Shown: positions 33,690-44,110 of the stretch, in pieces
How positions within the stretch are numbered: the first letter of the stretch is position 1
Layout: every line of letters starts with the position of its first letter
Source: Cornus controversa
Lineage: Eukaryota; Streptophyta; Magnoliopsida; Cornales; Cornaceae
Assembly: GCA_026545225.1 (NCBI GenBank)
Contig: CM048849.1
Span: 32,126,336-32,190,335, forward strand
Length of the DNA stretch: 64,000 nucleotides
Direction: 5' to 3'
Translations under genes and position numbers: made by a program
Notes under the pieces: model-generated
The model's database searches: none
Told to the model about the DNA's origin: nothing
The model's input: only the letters and a program-made list of their open reading frames with translations

Positions 33690-34060
33690 ATTAGATTTTG
33701 GTGACCAAAATTAAAAATATTTGTTTTAGAGTGACATTAACTCAAAAAAAGATAAATAGTAACCAAACTTAAAAAATAATAATCAACTAGTAACGAACCG
33801 AAGACAATTTGATCAAAAACTTGTTCATGAAATATTGTAAAAAAAAAAAAAAAATAGATGATCCAATTATCAAGAGGAGATAGATTGTTGGAAAAATAAT
33901 AATAATAATAATAATGTTTGTATATATTTTGACAAGATTATCCTCAATTGGTCACCAATTAGCAATTATTTTTTAAATTTGGATTCTATTTATCTTTTTT
34001 TTTTAAGTTTAAGGTGCAAATATTTTAAATTTTGATCACTAAAATTTAATTATTTTTCAA
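33690..34060. repeat. Foldback (long inverted repeat) element, about 370 bp
   Basis: The left arm (about 33690-33800, starting TTAGATTTTGGTGACCAAAA) is the approximate reverse complement of the right arm (about 33945-34055, ending TTTGATCACTAAAATTTAAT). The arms are about 100 bp each around a short loop. It has no coding content and is likely a MITE. Confidence 0.65.
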
Positions 34061-34384
34061 AAAAAAAAGGAAGAAAGAGCAAAATATAAGTATATATAGT
34101 AAGAAAAACGATTTATAAACAGTATTTTCAATAAATTTTGAAATTTCAATGGACGTTGAGTATCCTTTACTTTAAATGAGATAGAATAATTAATTTATGC
34201 GCGCGCACGTATAAGTATAATTTGGTACCAAAATGTGCTGCTTTTGAGCAAGAATAATTTCAGAATGTAAACCTTTCCAGCTCTTGCTCGGCTCAGACCC
34301 AATTTGAATAAGGCCCACTTGGAAAGGAATGGAACAAAACAAGCTCATCTAATGCCATTTATCAAGTGTGTTCCAATTTTCCAA

Positions 34385-34675
34385 AATGTGTTTCGTGTTG
34401 GATAAATTACGTTTAAAATGTGCTCATTTAAGTTAAATTAGATTCATTTAAATTATATTTGGACTACCGAATACGAGTTTTGAAATTGAAATTTGGAAGA
34501 AATTCATTTCAAAATAAAACACACTACTCTATAGCACTTGATCGAGTGTGTTTCATGTTGGAAAAAATACGTTCAAAATGCGTTCATTTAAGTTATATTA
34601 AATTCATTTAAATTATATTTGTGGAGTTTTGAAATTAAAAATTAGAGGAAATTCATTTCAAAATAAAACACACCA
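34385..34675. repeat. Diverged two-copy tandem repeat, period about 160 bp
   Basis: GTGTTTCGTGTTGGATAAAT (about 34387) and GTGTTTCATGTTGGAAAAAA (about 34546) head two copies that both end in TTCATTTCAAAATAAAACAC. Confidence 0.65.
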
Positions 34676-35332
34676 CCTACGGTCAAACTTTATATTATAT
34701 TTCTTCAAATCTTCATCATTGGCTAACGCATATTATTAGATTTAAAGTATTTTGATATGATTTTTATATGGACGAACCATTTTAATAATAGAGATGTCTT
34801 GATGTGATTATTTTTGTTTTTACTTGCCTGCTAATTTAAAGAGAGTTCATGACAGATGTGGTGTGTCTTTTCTTTTTTCTTTTTTTTTCTAAAGTAATGG
34901 TAGAGTAGTTGGTTGTTAAAAAAGAATTTTTATAATTAATCCCATCCATAATAAGTATCCATTTTTTCATGTTGGAAAATATACGATTAAAATATATTTA
35001 TTTAAATGAGATCTTATAACACCTGCCATGAAGTGCTCCCCAAGAAGTGGCCATGTATGTATTTATTTATAGACCTGCATGTGTTGTGTTTTTCTTTTGT
35101 TTTATTATTAATTTTATTTCAAATAATGATAACGTAGGTATGCGATAAAAAAGAATTTTATATACTATGCTTGTCCATTTTTTTTTTTTGGAATGGTCTC
35201 CAAGTAAGTGTCACTTCGAAAAATGAACGAGAAAGTTGAGTTTTCTTAAATTATCTATAAAATTACTTTTTCTCAATTAACAATTGAAGGACTAATTTTA
35301 GAATTTTAAAGAGAGATATACATATATACTTA
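34676..35332. other. Intergenic, nothing recognised
   Basis: AT-rich DNA with diverged echoes of the repeats to the left. Confidence 0.45.
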
Positions 35333-36101
35333 GTACCTGTTTTGGGGAGCTTTCCGAGCCCTCAAAAATCCTTTTAAATAAAATTGACGTTTGGTTACAC
35401 TATGTAAAGGTCTTTCCGAAGAAGTCGGTGGTCAAAAAATCTATTTCAGAGAAGTAAAAAAATATTACTTTTAGAACCTTCTTTTAAGAAGCCAAATTTT
35501 CTTTTGAAATAAATTTGTTATTTTCTAATTTGTTAATATACTTCTTATATATTAACAAGATTGTGTTATATTCTCTTTTGGTCCTTCGTTCAGTCATTCC
35601 TCCACCGCCGCCGCCACCTCCACTACCACCGCTGCCACCACTACCTCCACCGCCACCCCCTCCCCCATCATAATCACCACCGCTGTTTTCCATCCACCAC
35701 CACCACCATCGTTGTCGCCACCACCACCACTACTGCCACCACCATCGTTGTCACTGCCTTCCACCGCCACCACCACTACCATCACTGTTACCTCCACTTC
35801 CACCTCCATCACTGCCTCCCACCACTGCCACCACCACTACCTCCACTAGCACCGCCACCTCCACCGCCGCCACCACAGCTTCCTTCCATTGTCAACTTCA
35901 TGCTTTCTAAGGTTGTAATCATTGTTAAGGGTAAGGGATAATATCATCAATAAAAAAATAATTTAAAAGTTAAAGTATATTTAAAAAATGCACTAGCCAA
36001 ACATCTTTCTTCTTCTAAATTCCTTCTAACAAAATTCCTTTTACGAAGGCCTTATCAATGAAGTCATTTTGATATTAGGAAGCTCTCCCAAACGGGGCCT
36101 A
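35333..36101. mobile_element. Miniature inverted-repeat element carrying a CCN-repeat block
   Basis: The left end GTACCTGTTTTGGGGAGCTT matches the reverse complement of the right end, TAGGCCCCGTTTGGGAGAGC, imperfectly. TTA flanks both sides (35330-35332 and 36102-36104), as in Tourist/PIF elements. The centre, about 35597-35885, is a (CCN)n block of CCACCG-type triplets. Long proline- or glycine-rich ORFs there are microsatellite artefacts. Confidence 0.6.
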
Positions 36102-36167
36102 TTATGGAACTATAGGAGCATTTTAAATTTAAAATGATTTGATTATTTTATATCTTTGTCATGGCCC

Positions 36168-36410
36168 TAGGGGTGGCAAAATTCGACATAACCCGCCAAC
36201 CCAACTCAAAATCAACACGAAGTTAGCGGGTTTGGGTTTAGATTAAACGGGTTCGGGACATAAATGGGTCGACATAATTACGACACAAAAAAAATGTGTC
36301 GGGTTCGGGCTTAACCTGCATAACCCATTTAATTTAACAGATTGTGTCGGGTCAACACAGATAGAATCGACCTGCTTAACCCGTTTAGCGTTAATATTTA
36401 TTAATTTATT
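36168..36410. mobile_element. hAT-type terminal fragment
   Basis: It begins TAGGGGTGGCAAAATTCGAC and continues with AACCCG, GGGTTCGGG and GTGTCGGG phrases, the same end family as the element at 19248-25326. No right end or duplication was found, so it is truncated. Confidence 0.55.
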
Positions 36411-36473
36411 TTAAAATGTAAAAAATATAAAGCTTAATATTGTAAATTTGTTTTAGAATGTTAAAAATATGTA

Positions 36474-36511
<38 letters not shown>

Positions 36512-37199
36512 CACTATTTGTTCTGACGTGTATTATATATATATTTTTTATCTTATAATATGTTATATATAGTATAAATATTCATTTATTTCATTCTTAA
36601 ATCTATTAGTATTCATTGATTTAGTAAAAAAATAACTACTCACTTCTTAAATAAAGACATGGACATGCAATTTATAAATAAATAATTACTTATGCTAAAC
36701 GGTCTCCAAGAAATCAATAAAATTCACTAAATTAATTAAAATTCACTAAAAAATCATCTCTATCAAATTCATACGATAATCAATTCTTTTATGTTACATC
36801 GATGTGGGCTTGATTGTGTCATACTTGACCATAAGGTTTAACTATGTTTAGTTTTGGAGTGTTTGAGATGCACTGTTTGTACTAGACTATAGTGGTGTGA
36901 GTGTAACACCTTATATATATGGAAAGAAAGAGATATGATTACTAAAGAGAATAATGTCTTTTCTTTTCTTCCTTATTATTTAATTTCTGGAAAGAGATGT
37001 GAATGTATATCAGATTATTGGCGTGAAAGTAATATATAGTGGATATATATATATATATATATATTATACGAATGATGGCCATAATTGCTCTTTAGTATCC
37101 TGAGATATATAGTATAACATATAACTAAGCTTAACCTAACTTATTTTTTGTCAGGTTGTGTAGCTTTTATTTTTCTCTTAACCTTTCATCCCTTACAGG
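36411..37199. other. Intergenic with AT microsatellites
   Basis: (AT)n runs lie at about 36475-36508 and 37041-37064. No gene was seen. Confidence 0.6.
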
Positions 37200-38010
37200 G
37201 AAGGAGGCATACCTCTGACTTCATTTCAGCCTATCTCTTTGGTAAGGAGAAATCCCTTTAAGATTGTAACAATGGTCTCGGACTTCTCTTAATCTGCCAT
37301 TTTCAATAAGGGCCCCTTAATAGGGTGAGGTGTGCCTCTTTCCTCTCGTGGAGGTGTATGCAAGTTGATCGCATTTTCTTGATATTAATTCATGTTGCCC
37401 TTTAAGAAGGGCCCTCTCGAGCAGGTGTGCGTTTTGCCTTAGCAAAAAAATTGCATTTGATCTTGGAATTAATCCATCTCACCTTTTTTAAAAGGGCCCT
37501 CTCATGGAGGTGTATGCAAGCTGGTCGCATTTTCTTGAGATTAATTTAACCCGCCCTTTAAGAAGGGTCCTCTTGTGGAGGTGTGTGCCTTTCCTTGACA
37601 AGAAAATTGCATTTGATCTCATGATTAATCCATCCAGCCCTTTTTAGAAGGACCCTCTCATTGAGGTTTATGCAAGTTGGTCGAATTTTCTTGAAATTAA
37701 TTCATCCCGGCCTTTAAGAAGGGCCCTCTTATGGTCCTTGTGGAGATGTGCGCCTTGCCTTAGCAAGGAAATTGCATTTAATCTCGGGATTAATCCATTT
37801 TGCCCTTTTTAGAAGGGCACTCTCATGGAGGTGTACCCTCACGGGGTTTAATAGTTCCAAGTTTCGTAAGCTCAACCCTTTAGTAAGGGAAGGAATAAAC
37901 TTGACCCTTTAGTAAAGAGAAGAATTGGCTCGCCCTTTAATAAGGGGAGGTGTCGGCTCGACCTTTTAATAAGGGGAAGAATTTTAACCATGCATTAATA
38001 GTTTTGAATA
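37200..38010. repeat. Bipartite tandem repeat array (about 160-bp period) plus 35-bp repeats
   Basis: CTTTAAGAAGGGYCCTCT occurs near 37400, 37556 and 37712, and the related GGRCCCTCTCATKGAGGTGT near 37490, 37650 and 37812. Two diverged half-units of about 80 bp therefore make one unit of about 160 bp. To the right, 37875-37980 has shorter repeats of CCTTTARTAAGGGGAGG type. No coding frame was seen; it could belong to an LTR element's untranslated region. Confidence 0.7.
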
Positions 38011-39728
38011 ATCTCAAGTCAATATGTCCCCGACCTTTGACTGTGGATGACTCTGTAGTGCCTTTATTGGACAATCAATATATCGCCCACATACTTGAAT
38101 TCCAAGTTTGACAACTTTTGGCTCTTCCCACTAAATCGTAAAATAGTACCAACAACTTTGAACAACTACTGGTAGTGCTGTGGATTTCCAAAAAGTCTTT
38201 TTTCTTTTTTGCAACAACGTAACTCCAGATGTTAGCTTCAATTTGGTGGTAATTTCAAGTCATTCCAATATTGAGCAAAAAAGATATGATCGTTTTAATG
38301 ACTGTTGTTTTGAGAAAAATGAGATCAAGAACAACAATTTCAAATAAGTTTTTGGGCACTAGATGAACTCCTTTCAGGCTGAATTTTTTCTCCTTTTTTA
38401 TTTATATAAGACCCAAATCACTCTGATGTGTAGATCAAAATGTTTGGTCAAAATATCAAAATATGTTAAGAAGAGTCCTGACAGCATAAAAAATGGGAAT
38501 TTATAGGCTGATTTGAAAGCTTTCCAAACTCCATAAATTCTGAAATTTTTACATGACATGGCTCTTTTTGTTACCTTCGTTTCGATATAAAATTCGGGCC
38601 AATCTGACATCACACAAGAGAGAAATGACTATTTTAGTGACTGCATGTCTTGTTGGAAAAATCTTGCAAATTTCACTTTTTGAAATTTCTCCAATAATGC
38701 CTCTTGTCAAGCTATCCATGGAGGTTTGTGAAGCCCTAAGAAATTACAGTAGATATAGAACATAGTTACACAAATTAAGATTTAAAAATTATTATTATTT
38801 TCTGTAATTTGGTTTACGTGAAACCATAACAGATGTATGTAAAGTGTATTATTCAATAAACAATTGTAATACTTGAATCTATAAATAAATTTTTTTAAAA
38901 ATCAATGTAATATAATGATGGCAGCATTCTTCAATGTTAAAACTGGTCGTTTATGGCAAGCACCCATAGATTTTTCAAGCCAAAATTGAATATAGATAGG
39001 ATCATGAATTACTTGATAAAAGTACTGGGTTGTAGCCAGATAGTCACGCAACCTTGTACTCAACCAAAAAGTCATTATACATGTATTAGAAATTTAGAAC
39101 TTGAATTAAATATTAATTAAATGTTCAAATAAATGACATCAAATAGTTTATTCATATTTATATACCATTATAGTAATAAACTATTTAATCATGCACAGAA
39201 AGGATAACATAAACTAAATCTTGTTTGTCTCATGGAATCTTCTTCAATTGTTTTCTTTAAGCCAATGAATAATAAAATGATAGTATTATTTTATATTCCA
39301 TTGTCTTCCGTTTTTATAAACAATCCAATAGAAAAACAAGGAGAGCTCCCCAAATCATATATATATGGCAGTATGCACTAAAAGGGTCTTTATATAAGAA
39401 TATGCATGATCAAGGTTGATTTCGGTTAGAAATAAAAAAAATTGTATTTAATTTAATTGTTATTTATGAACAATACATAAATGTCTATTTATAGATACAT
39501 AATTTTGGAGGTTAAGTAAACTTATAGAGACAAAAAAATGTGTAAGAAAACTATCTGGTTTAGGAAAAGATATACCAAAATCTAAAGTGTGATCTCTTTA
39601 AAATTAAGGATTATATTTTTAGGTGGCTATTCACATATACTCTGAGTTAAGAATAATAACCTGTTTTGTCATCATCTAATCAATATTCAGTGTCTAGTCA
39701 ACCGCCACGTCACTTCCTGCTACATCAG
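38011..39728. other. Intergenic, nothing recognised
   Basis: About 1.7 kb, AT-rich. ORFs are short and lack family motifs. Confidence 0.5.
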
Positions 39729-40237
39729 CAAAAAAAAAATGCAAAAAGAGAGAGAGAGAGTGGCGGCTAGGAGAGGAAAAAAAAAAAGAAAGAAAGAAGA
39801 GAAAAAAAAAGTGGAAAACAAAAAGAAGAGAGAGAAAGTGGCGGCTAGGAAAGGGGAAAAAAAAAAGAAAGAGAAGAAAGAAAGAAGAAAAAAAAAGTGA
39901 AAAAACAAAAGAAGAAGAGAGGGAAAGTGACAGCTGGAGAAAAAAAAAAGTAAAAGTGGCGGTTAGGAGAGGAAGAGAGAAGAAGAGAAAGAAAGAAAGA
40001 AAAAAAGAGAGAGAAAGAAGCTTGAAGAAGGAAGAAAGAGAAAAAAAAAAGAGAAAAGAAAAAAAATCCAGTGGCATGAATGTAGGTGAAGAAAAATCTT
40101 AAAAAAAAAAAAAAAAAGAAAAGAAAAGAGAAAGAAGCGTAAAGAAAGAAAGGAAAAAAGAAGAAAAATAAATAAAAAGAAAGAGAAGGAGAGAAAAAAA
40201 AAAGAGAAGGAGAGAAGAAAAAGAGAGAGAAGAGTTT
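39729..40237. repeat. 500-bp polypurine tract with embedded GTGGCGGCTAGGA repeats
   Basis: The plus strand is almost entirely A and G. Interruptions are repeats of GTGGCGGCTAGGARAGG at about 39759, 39838 and 39955. The minus strand gives long Phe/Ser/Leu ORFs, which are composition artefacts. It may be part of the 3' untranslated region of the retroelement whose LTR follows. Confidence 0.75.
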
Positions 40238-40328
40238 ACCGTTGTTAGAGTTCGGAGGATTTCTCTCAATTATCTCTGATGTGAAAAGTCTAGAGCATAT
40301 GTTACATATATATAGATGTAGATTAATC

Positions 40329-40650
40329 CTATTTGTCATTGAATTTTCAAGACTCCAATTTCGTTTGAACATGGAAAACCATCAAATCCTATTTCAAATT
40401 GGACAAAAAAAAATCCTATTTGCAATAGGATCCTCAAGTCTTCAATTTCACTTAGACAAGGAAAAAAAATCCTATTTGCAATAAGGATTTCAAGACTCCA
40501 AGTCAGTTTAAACAAAGAAAAAAAATCATATTTGCAATAGGATCCTCAAGTTTTCAATTCCACTTGGACAAGGAAAAAATCATATTTCCAACAAGGTTTT
40601 CAAGACTCCAATTCAACTTGACAAAGAAGACATCCTCTTTGCAATTGAAT
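40329..40650 (+). repeat. Tandem repeat, unit about 60 bp, about five copies
   Basis: Units contain CCTATTTGCAATAGGATCCT, then a TTCAATTYCACTTRGACAAG-like stretch and an A-run. They are diverged and variable in length (about 55-66 bp). Confidence 0.75.
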
Positions 40651-40739
40651 TTTTGCAAGAAAAAAAAACTTTGCGAAAATTAAATATTTCAAGTCCCGCT
40701 TTAAATACGTGACAAACTCAATATAGCGCAAGACTTGAA

Positions 40740-40939
40740 GTGGGGCAATTTGTAGACATTAAAAAATTACATGATGGACCCAAAATATAATTTGGGCTTA
40801 TCTTCAGTTTAGCCCACTTTGAAATGTGGCCCAATAAGTCAAATTAATTGAAGCCTAAACCCACCACAAATAAATGAGTCATGAGCTGATCCAAATTGTC
40901 TGAAAACGTCTAAGTCCACTTGAAAATGGGTTAAATGGA

Positions 40940-40984
<45 letters not shown>

Positions 40985-41574
40985 TCAAAGATAATTATTA
41001 TGTATATATTGGATAATTATCACAATTATCATAAAGGATAATTATCATAAGAAAAGAAAATTACAAATCTACCCCTCCAAGAAGCCTATAAATAGAAGTA
41101 GAGGGTGAAGAGAAGGGGAGGAGACTCTGATAGAATATTGAAGCTCTGCCAGACTCTGTCTTCAATCAACACTTGAAGCTCTGAAGACATAAGTTCATCC
41201 AACCTTCAAAGCTTTGAAGAAGAACAACAACAAGCACATTCAAAGTCGTGTCATTCTTCCTTAACGATTCAACAAATTCAAAAAATCATCAACAAGACTG
41301 TTCGAGATCAATCTTATTCAGCCCTCGATCAGAAACTCTCGTCGATTTTCTTCAACAACAAACACTTGAAGAGAACTCTCAACAATCCAATTCAAGATCA
41401 AGCTCTTGCAGCCCTTGAAGTCGGATCACCAAGAAGATCGAATCAGAGAACTTTATCTTTATTTTCTAAAGATCTACAGAGAATTGTACCCATTTTTTTT
41501 CTTAAATTAATAAAATTGATTATTTGTTACAGATTTTCGTTCCCAGATTTTCGAACATGAGATTTGTGTGTACA
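40740..41574 (+). mobile_element. LTR of a Tat-like gypsy element with preceding polypurine tract
   Basis: AAGTGGGG at 40739-40745 resembles a polypurine tract. TGTAGACATT at 40751 starts an LTR that ends TGTGTGTACA at 41574 (about 824 bp). Inside are an (AT)n run at about 40944-40982, a CCTATAAATAGAAG promoter box (about 41085-41098) and a late TTAATAAAATTG polyadenylation-like site (about 41506). Tandem repeats upstream of the LTR are a known feature of Tat/Ogre 3' untranslated regions. No partner LTR or duplication was identified. Confidence 0.55.
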
Positions 41575-42700
41575 AGAATAGTTACCCTTCATGTCAAACC
41601 CAAGGCATTAATAAATAAAAATAAATAAATAAATTTCAGTACATCTACTCTTTTCTCTTTTTCTTTTTTTTTTTCTTTTGAAACTCAACTTCTTCTTTAT
41701 TTTTTTCATTTTTTTTTACATGTTTTTTCCTCCTTTGAAATGTAATTCCACTACTAACTTTGAGAATTCATGAATTGTCTTCTTACAACACTTCTTTACA
41801 TTTTCTCAACTAAATGAAAACTATGTTCTCAAAACACAAGGGTACGAGTAATAGAACGGGCTACACTCCTATGTGGAGTAAGGGTAATGGTCAATAGGCT
41901 AACAAAGAAAGGCTATATAAGGCTCAAAGTGGTGAAATAGTGGATAAAATAAATCAGGTAGGTCTAAAGGCTAAAATGATTATGAATGAGGGCCTATATC
42001 ATTTCCTAAGATGGTATGAGTTGACTTTTTGCCTTGAATAGATTTCAAGAAAGTTCTAGTTTACTGATTCAATTTGTTCTCAATATTTGACCAAAATAAG
42101 GAATAATGAGCTTTCAACGAAACAATGCAAAATCAAGAAAATTTAGAATTATAACCCTCAAAAGAATAAGAATGGCACGATAGCTCACTGGGTTAAATCT
42201 CCACTTTTATTCACCGAATCTCTAACATGCAATCACTCATCAATTTCAAATGATATTGAAGGGCTATAGTGAATAATTTTTTTTGAGTTTTAGAAATTCA
42301 TGAAATTAATCTAACCTAAGAATAGGATAAAATCTTAATCTTTATAAATTTATAAATACACTAAAGTTTCAAAATTAGGATTTAGTATTCAAAATCTCTA
42401 CACATTGAATATCGAAAAATCAAATCATAGTGTAAAAAATTACCATCATTCCAAAAAATTTGACAATTTAATTTGAAAATTTAAACCTCGTCCCCAAATC
42501 TAAACTCAACATTATCCTCAATGTTGGACAAAATCACAATAGAGCATAAAGAGATAAGGTTCGAAGAATATCAGTTTAATCAGGATAGGTTGGTCTTCTT
42601 TAACTTGCCCAAAAAATGAATCATTAGTAATCACATATTAAGTTTAATACTATGCATGGAAAAAGGAAGAAAAAAAATGCAAAGAAAAAGGCCTGACACA
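41575..42700. other. Intergenic, nothing firmly recognised
   Basis: AT-rich with T-runs near 41650-41720. It may be the internal or LTR part of the minus-strand gypsy fragment to the right, but I cannot show it. Confidence 0.4.
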
Positions 42701-42729
42701 AACTAAAAGTAAAAAGAGTCAAGAGCTAG

Positions 42730-43640
42730 AAATCCTAAAACTAATAATGTACACGAATGACCAAATAGGTCAATCATGATAAAAGGAACTGTAACTCAAC
42801 CGATACATTGGCTTTCCATCTTGGTTTTTCACTTTTTCGTGTCTATAAAAGGGACTGAATTCAATGAATCATTCACATCCGATAAAGCACTCACATTTTT
42901 ACAAGCACTATCAAAATCAAAATCACAGCCAAAATGAGTTAGGCTTGCCTCTAAAGGGTCCTTATAACTAGCATGAAGAAAAGTATCCTGATCTAAACTC
43001 TCTATTAAATTTACTTCACAAGTATTTTCAAATTCTGGTAGTTGTTGGCTTACGTTAAAAACATTAAGCTCAACTTACATATTTCCAAAAGAGAATTTCA
43101 TAACACAATTCCTACAGTTGATTAGAGCATTTGAAGTGGCTAGGAATAAATGACCTAAGATGACATGAATCTAAGGCTAGGAATGAATGACCTAAGATGA
43201 CATGAATCTGACTATTAGGATTAGTTACAGGTTGGGTGTATAAGACAATAAAGTCTACCGAAAAGAATAATTTATCAACCTGAATGAGCACATTCTCAAT
43301 AACACCACGAGGTACCTTAACTAAGCGATCTGCTAATTAGAGTACCACATTCGTGGATTTCAACTCACCAAGACCAAGTTGCTTATAAACAAAGTAAGGC
43401 AATAAGTTGACACCACACCCAAGTTAAGCAAAGTTTGCTCAATTTTTTGATCACCTATGGTACAAGAAATCATAGGACATTCCGGATCCTCAAATTTAGG
43501 TGGAGTCCGGTGTTGGATGATTGGGCTAACTTGTTTGGTGAGGAAGGCTTTCTTATACACATTTTTGACCGTACACAAGTCCTTTAAGAATTTTTCATAA
43601 GAGGAGACCTACTGAATTGCATTGAGAAATGAAATATTAA
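42730..43640 (-). pseudogene. Gypsy gag-pol fragment: aspartic protease region
   Basis: Reading leftwards, the minus strand gives KKAFLTKQVSPIIQ and CPMISCTIGDQKIEQTLLNL (about 43565-43430), the protease entry of plant gypsy elements, where the usual active-site Asp-Leu-Gly reads Asn-Leu-Gly. After a shift come LADRLVKVPRGVIENVLIQV-like and FLATSNALINCRNCVMKFSF-like blocks (about 43340-43080). Stops and shifts are many. No reverse transcriptase was found nearby. Confidence 0.7.
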
Positions 43641-44110
43641 TTTTAACTTGCAATCCAATTTTGACATTGAATAAGTGTGATTCATGAAATTTCCATGAAA
43701 TAAAAATATCTTGGGCTTCAAGTTATCTTTTCACATATGTTAAGTTTGCTCAATTCTGATATCCGAGTCGAGAGATATGGCCAAATTACCATGGGTAATG
43801 TTCGTACAGAATATTATGCGTGACTACTTTGACACGCGATTTTCACTTTTTAAATGTTGGAATCAGGGCTTCTTTGTGAAATAAAAATTTGATACTCAAA
43901 CTGAAAGATATGGTTCAAATAGTAAGATTGTGCAAAGAAATTGTGGGCTTTATATTTGTTGAATTTGGGCATTTTTCACAAACATTACCATAAACCTAAA
44001 AAGACACAAAAACACACTTATTAAATAAAATAATATAAAATAAATTACTAAAAAAATATAATTTTGGAGATTTATTGTGTAAAAATTATGCACTTATCAC
44101 AAGGCACGAT
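43641..44110. other. Intergenic, nothing recognised
   Basis: AT-rich DNA between the gypsy fragment and the GC-rich hAT-like end. Confidence 0.45.

Noticed and set aside
35484..35941. Long Gly-rich and Pro/His-rich ORFs on both strands
   Set aside because: They are readings of the CCN/NGG microsatellite, open on both strands at once, and have no domain or splice context.
37200..38010. CRISPR-like spaced repeats
   Set aside because: The units are contiguous and diverged with no unique spacers, and the DNA is a plant nuclear sequence.
39694..40372. Phe/Ser/Leu-rich minus-strand ORFs that look like membrane proteins
   Set aside because: They arise from the polypurine tract read in reverse; several overlapping frames are open together, which is a composition effect.
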